A stretch of 9,551 nucleotides of DNA from Sphingopyxis sp. (lineage in GTDB: Bacteria; Pseudomonadota; Alphaproteobacteria; Sphingomonadales; Sphingomonadaceae), in the NCBI GenBank assembly GCA_026125835.1, contig JAHCKJ010000066.1:1-9551 (forward strand). The letters are read 5' to 3'. Position numbers and translations under genes: made by a program. Every line of letters starts with the position of its first letter. Positions within the stretch are counted from its first letter, which is position 1. The notes beneath the pieces are model-generated. The model had not been told where the DNA came from. It ran no database searches and saw only the letters and a list, made by a program, of their open reading frames with translations. Positions 7,326-9,551 of the stretch are shown piece after piece.

Positions 7326-8512
7326 GCGATGACGATATAGTCGGCCATGGTGCCCGCATTGCAGGGCGGTGCGCCGGTCTCGCGGATCAGCAGCGCGTTC
7401 GCGGTGGCGAGCGGGTGCGTCATGCCACTGTCCTGGCCAACGAACGGCGTCAGGCGGCCGTTTTCAAGGCGCGCGCGCAGATAATCGCGGCGCCCGCCGC
7501 CGCCGTCCACAGCTGTGGCGAGCGGCGCTTGATGAATGGACGGTAGCGGATCGCGTGCTCCGGCGAGGTGGCGGACGAGCGGCAGAACGAACAGCGTCGC
7601 GGTGACGAACGCCGACGAGGGGTTGCCGGGCAGGCCGAGCAGCACGGCATCGCCGATCGTTCCCGCGATCAGCGGCTTGCCGGGGCGCATCGCGATCTTC
7701 CAGAAATCGATGTTCCCGCCCGCGTCCTGCAGTGCGCCGCGGACATGGTCGTGATCGCCGACCGAGGCGCCGCCGACGGTGACGATGACGTCGTGACGTC
7801 GCGCCAACTCTTTCAAAGCTTTGGCAAGTATCGCGCGGTCGTCGCGGACATGGTGCGGCGGGCTGACGATGGCGGGTTCGCTGGCGAGCATTGCCGCCAG
7901 CATCGGGCTGTTGCTGTCGGGGATCTGGCCGGGGGCAAGCGCGCGCCCGGCCTGGACGAGTTCGTCGCCGGTGGTCAGGATCGCGACGCGCGGGCGACTC
8001 CCGACCGCGAGCTGGTCGGCGCCGCTCATCGCCGCGGCGGCAATGGCGCCGGGGGTCAGGCGGGTTCCGGCGGGGAGCAGGCAATCGCCCGCGGCAAAAT
8101 CGCTGGCGCGCGCGCGGATATGATTGCCGCGGGCGCCCGGACCGTCGCCGCTCAGCACCAGCGCGGCGCCGTCGGCGGTGACATCCTCTTGCACGATCAC
8201 CGTATCGGCGCCGTCCGGGAGCATCGCGCCGGTGAAGATCCGCATCGCTTCGCCCGCTCCCACCGTGCGATCGGGGGCGGTACCCGCGGCGCTTTCGCCG
8301 GTGATCGTCCACGGGCCGGGCAGGTCGGCAAAGCGAATCGCATAGCCGTCCATCGCCGACAGGGGCGCGGCGGGCTGGTCGCGCTGCGCGAGGATGTCAT
8401 CCGAGGTATAACGGCCAACGCATTCGGAAAAGGATATTTTCTCGAATGAAAGCGGTTCCCGCAGCGCCAGCAGCCGCGCCTGCGCCGCCTCGACCGGCAG
8501 CAGGGCGCTCAT
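7322..8512 (-). CDS. moeA: Molybdopterin molybdenumtransferase MoeA
   Basis: Inserts molybdate into adenylylated molybdopterin to give the molybdenum cofactor, in the cytoplasm. The 396 residues compare with 411 in E. coli. Motifs in order are SAMDGYA (52-58), the RIFTGAMLPDGADTVIVQED block (91-110), ILTTGDELV (178-186), PDSNSPML (198-205), GGASVGDHDHVRGAL (247-261), MRPGKPL (275-281) and GLPGNPSSAFV (293-303). The C-terminal beta-barrel domain (about 325-396) is present. The start is the ATG at 8510-8512, which overlaps the moaC stop as ATGA, so translation is probably coupled; the frame runs on to 8713 but only as a shadow of moaC. It is followed by lexA, whose promoter overlaps the moeA stop codon. 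Confidence 0.96.
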   Translation of the reverse strand: MSALLPVEAAQARLLALREPLSFEKISFSECVGRYTSDDILAQRDQPAAPLSAMDGYAIRFADLPGPWTITGESAAGTAPDRTVGAGEAMRIFTGAMLPDGADTVIVQEDVTADGAALVLSGDGPGARGNHIRARASDFAAGDCLLPAGTRLTPGAIAAAAMSGADQLAVGSRPRVAILTTGDELVQAGRALAPGQIPDSNSPMLAAMLASEPAIVSPPHHVRDDRAILAKALKELARRHDVIVTVGGASVGDHDHVRGALQDAGGNIDFWKIAMRPGKPLIAGTIGDAVLLGLPGNPSSAFVTATLFVLPLVRHLAGARDPLPSIHQAPLATAVDGGGGRRDYLRARLENGRLTPFVGQDSGMTHPLATANALLIRETGAPPCNAGTMADYIVIA

Positions 8513-8979
8513 TCGGCGCGCCAATCGCCCGAACGGCCACCGCTCTTTTCGAGCAACCGGATGTCGCCGAGCACCATCGCGCGGTCGAGCGCCTTCGCCA
8601 TGTCGTAAAGGGTGAGCAACGCGACCGAGGCGGCGGTGAGCGCCTCCATCTCGACCCCCGTCGGGCCATTGGTCGCGGCGGTGGCAGTGACGGTGATGCC
8701 ATTGGTTTCCCACGCAAAGTCAACGCCGACCTTGGTCAGCGCCAGCGGATGGCAGAGCGGGATCAGCTCGTGCGTGCGCTTGGCCGCCATGATGCCGGCA
8801 AGACGCGCGGCAGCGAGCACATCGCCCTTCTTCGCCTCGCCCGTCGTGACGAGCGCCAGCGTCTCCGGCGCCATCGCGACGAAGCCTTCCGCAATCGCCG
8901 TGCGCGCGGTCACGGCCTTGTCCGACACATCGACCATGACGGCATCGCCAGCCTCGTTGATGTGCGAGAGGCGGCTCAT
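8509..8979 (-). CDS. moaC: Cyclic pyranopterin monophosphate synthase MoaC
   Basis: Acts after MoaA in molybdenum cofactor synthesis, forming cyclic pyranopterin monophosphate. The 156 residues compare with 161 in E. coli. Conserved blocks are KKGDVLAAARLAGIMAAKRT (50-69), ELIPLCHPL (71-79) with His77, and GPTGVEMEALTAASVALLTL (105-124) followed by YDMAKA. Lys51, His77, Asp126 and Lys129 correspond to the residues held to be catalytic in E. coli MoaC. The ATG at 8977-8979 overlaps the trpC stop as ATGA, and the stop overlaps the moeA start as ATGA. Its partner moaA is not in the window. The upstream extension of the frame to 9225 is antisense-like shadow over trpC and is not used. Confidence 0.97.
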   Translation of the reverse strand: MSRLSHINEAGDAVMVDVSDKAVTARTAIAEGFVAMAPETLALVTTGEAKKGDVLAAARLAGIMAAKRTHELIPLCHPLALTKVGVDFAWETNGITVTATAATNGPTGVEMEALTAASVALLTLYDMAKALDRAMVLGDIRLLEKSGGRSGDWRAE

Positions 8980-9551
8980 GGCGCCTGTCCCGTCAGCAGC
9001 GCGCGTGTCGCGGCGGTGACGTCCGCCTTGCGCATGAGGCTCTCGCCGACCAGGAAGGCATTGACGCCGACCATCGACAGCCGCTCGAGCTCGCCATGGC
9101 TCGCAATGCCGCTCTCGCCGATGACGATGCGATCCTTGGGCACGCGCGGCGCGAGGCGCTCCGTCGTCGCAAGCGTCGTCTCGAAGGTCTTGAGATTGCG
9201 GTTGTTGATCCCGATCAGGCGGCACGGCAGCTTGAGCGCGCGGTCGAGCTCGGCGTCGTCATGGACCTCGACGATGGCATCCATGCCCCAGGCCTGAGCC
9301 GCGGCCGCGAGATCGCGGGCCACCCCATCCTCGATCTGCGCCATGATGATGAGAATGCAGTCCGCACCCCAGGCGCGCGCTTCGGCCACCTGGTAGGTAT
9401 CGAGCATGAAGTCCTTCCGCAGCGCGGGAAGCCGCGTTGCCTTGCGCGCCGCCGTCAGATATTCGGGCGCACCCTGGAAGGAAGGCGCATCCGTCAGCAC
9501 GGAGAGGCACGCAGCCCCGCCCGCCTCATAGGCCTTGGCGAGCGAAGGCGG
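8976..9551 (-). CDS. trpC: Indole-3-glycerol phosphate synthase, N-terminus outside the window
   Basis: Closes the indole ring in tryptophan synthesis, converting CdRP to indole-3-glycerol phosphate; a TIM-barrel enzyme of the cytoplasm. The visible 191 residues are roughly the last 70 per cent of a usual 255-275 residue protein, and the frame is open at 9551. Numbered within this fragment, the family motifs are LTDAPSFQG (19-27), LRKDF with catalytic Lys46, EVHDDAEL (95-102), IGINNRNLKTF (114-123), IGESGI (145-150) and AFLVGESLM (165-173). The GTG at 9498-9500 is internal and not a start. It is the monofunctional form at this end: no TrpF domain follows. Its stop overlaps the moaC start by 4 bp. 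In related genomes trpD usually lies upstream; that would be just outside the right edge. Confidence 0.96.
   Translation of the reverse strand, partial: PPSLAKAYEAGGAACLSVLTDAPSFQGAPEYLTAARKATRLPALRKDFMLDTYQVAEARAWGADCILIIMAQIEDGVARDLAAAAQAWGMDAIVEVHDDAELDRALKLPCRLIGINNRNLKTFETTLATTERLAPRVPKDRIVIGESGIASHGELERLSMVGVNAFLVGESLMRKADVTAATRALLTGQAP

Noticed and set aside
6575..7546. Plus-strand open frame of 323 codons over lexA and the moeA end
   Set aside because: It is antisense to two well-supported genes and crosses the lexA promoter; no domain is recognisable.
8513..8713. Upstream extension of moeA by 67 codons
   Set aside because: It lies inside moaC in another frame and is Arg/His-rich shadow sequence; the ATG at 8512 is followed at once by typical MoeA sequence and overlaps the moaC stop.
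8980..9225. Upstream extension of moaC by 82 codons
   Set aside because: It is an alternative-frame shadow within trpC; family length and the ATGA junction support the ATG at 8979.
8446..9297. Plus-strand open frame of 283 codons over moaC and trpC
   Set aside because: It is antisense to conserved genes with intact motifs; its composition is that of a high-GC shadow frame.

Overview
The window is a high-GC chromosomal segment whose gene order and protein sequences fit an alphaproteobacterium, most likely a sphingomonad (Sphingopyxis or Sphingomonas-like). Three points support this: an alphaproteobacterial SOS box (GTTC-N7-GTTC) in front of lexA; the order trpC-moaC-moeA-lexA, then comEC, gltX and gltA, which I recall as common in Alphaproteobacteria; and a REP-like inverted repeat built on a CCTGAAC...TTTCAGG core. 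The genus is an inference. No mobile element, CRISPR array, tRNA, rRNA or recent transfer was seen.

Layout from left to right. Positions 1-1290 (+) hold the C-terminal part of a PAS / histidine-kinase-like protein whose frame is open at the window edge. Its ATPase boxes are intact, but the phospho-acceptor histidine of the H-box is replaced by glycine. Positions 1291-1608 are non-coding and contain a 103-bp REP-like inverted repeat and the intrinsic terminator of gltA. gltA (type II citrate synthase) and gltX (glutamyl-tRNA synthetase) follow on the minus strand, 38 bp apart. comEC (DNA-uptake channel family) is divergent from gltX and runs to 6618 on the plus strand. It converges on, and overlaps by 47 bp, lexA (SOS repressor, minus strand). 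Upstream of lexA on the minus strand come moeA, moaC and trpC, the last cut by the right edge. trpC/moaC and moaC/moeA are joined by 4-bp ATGA stop/start overlaps.

How the genes relate: trpC, moaC and moeA form one translationally coupled minus-strand unit (tryptophan and molybdenum cofactor synthesis). lexA follows 66 bp later with its own SOS-controlled promoter, whose -35 box contains the moeA stop codon. gltX-gltA looks like a second minus-strand unit ended by a strong terminator. Most of the window is conserved housekeeping. The points most worth a second look are the kinase-like protein without its histidine, the repeat whose arms carry a compensatory base-pair swap, and the compact lexA control region. 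I found no evidence of a wholly new multi-gene system.
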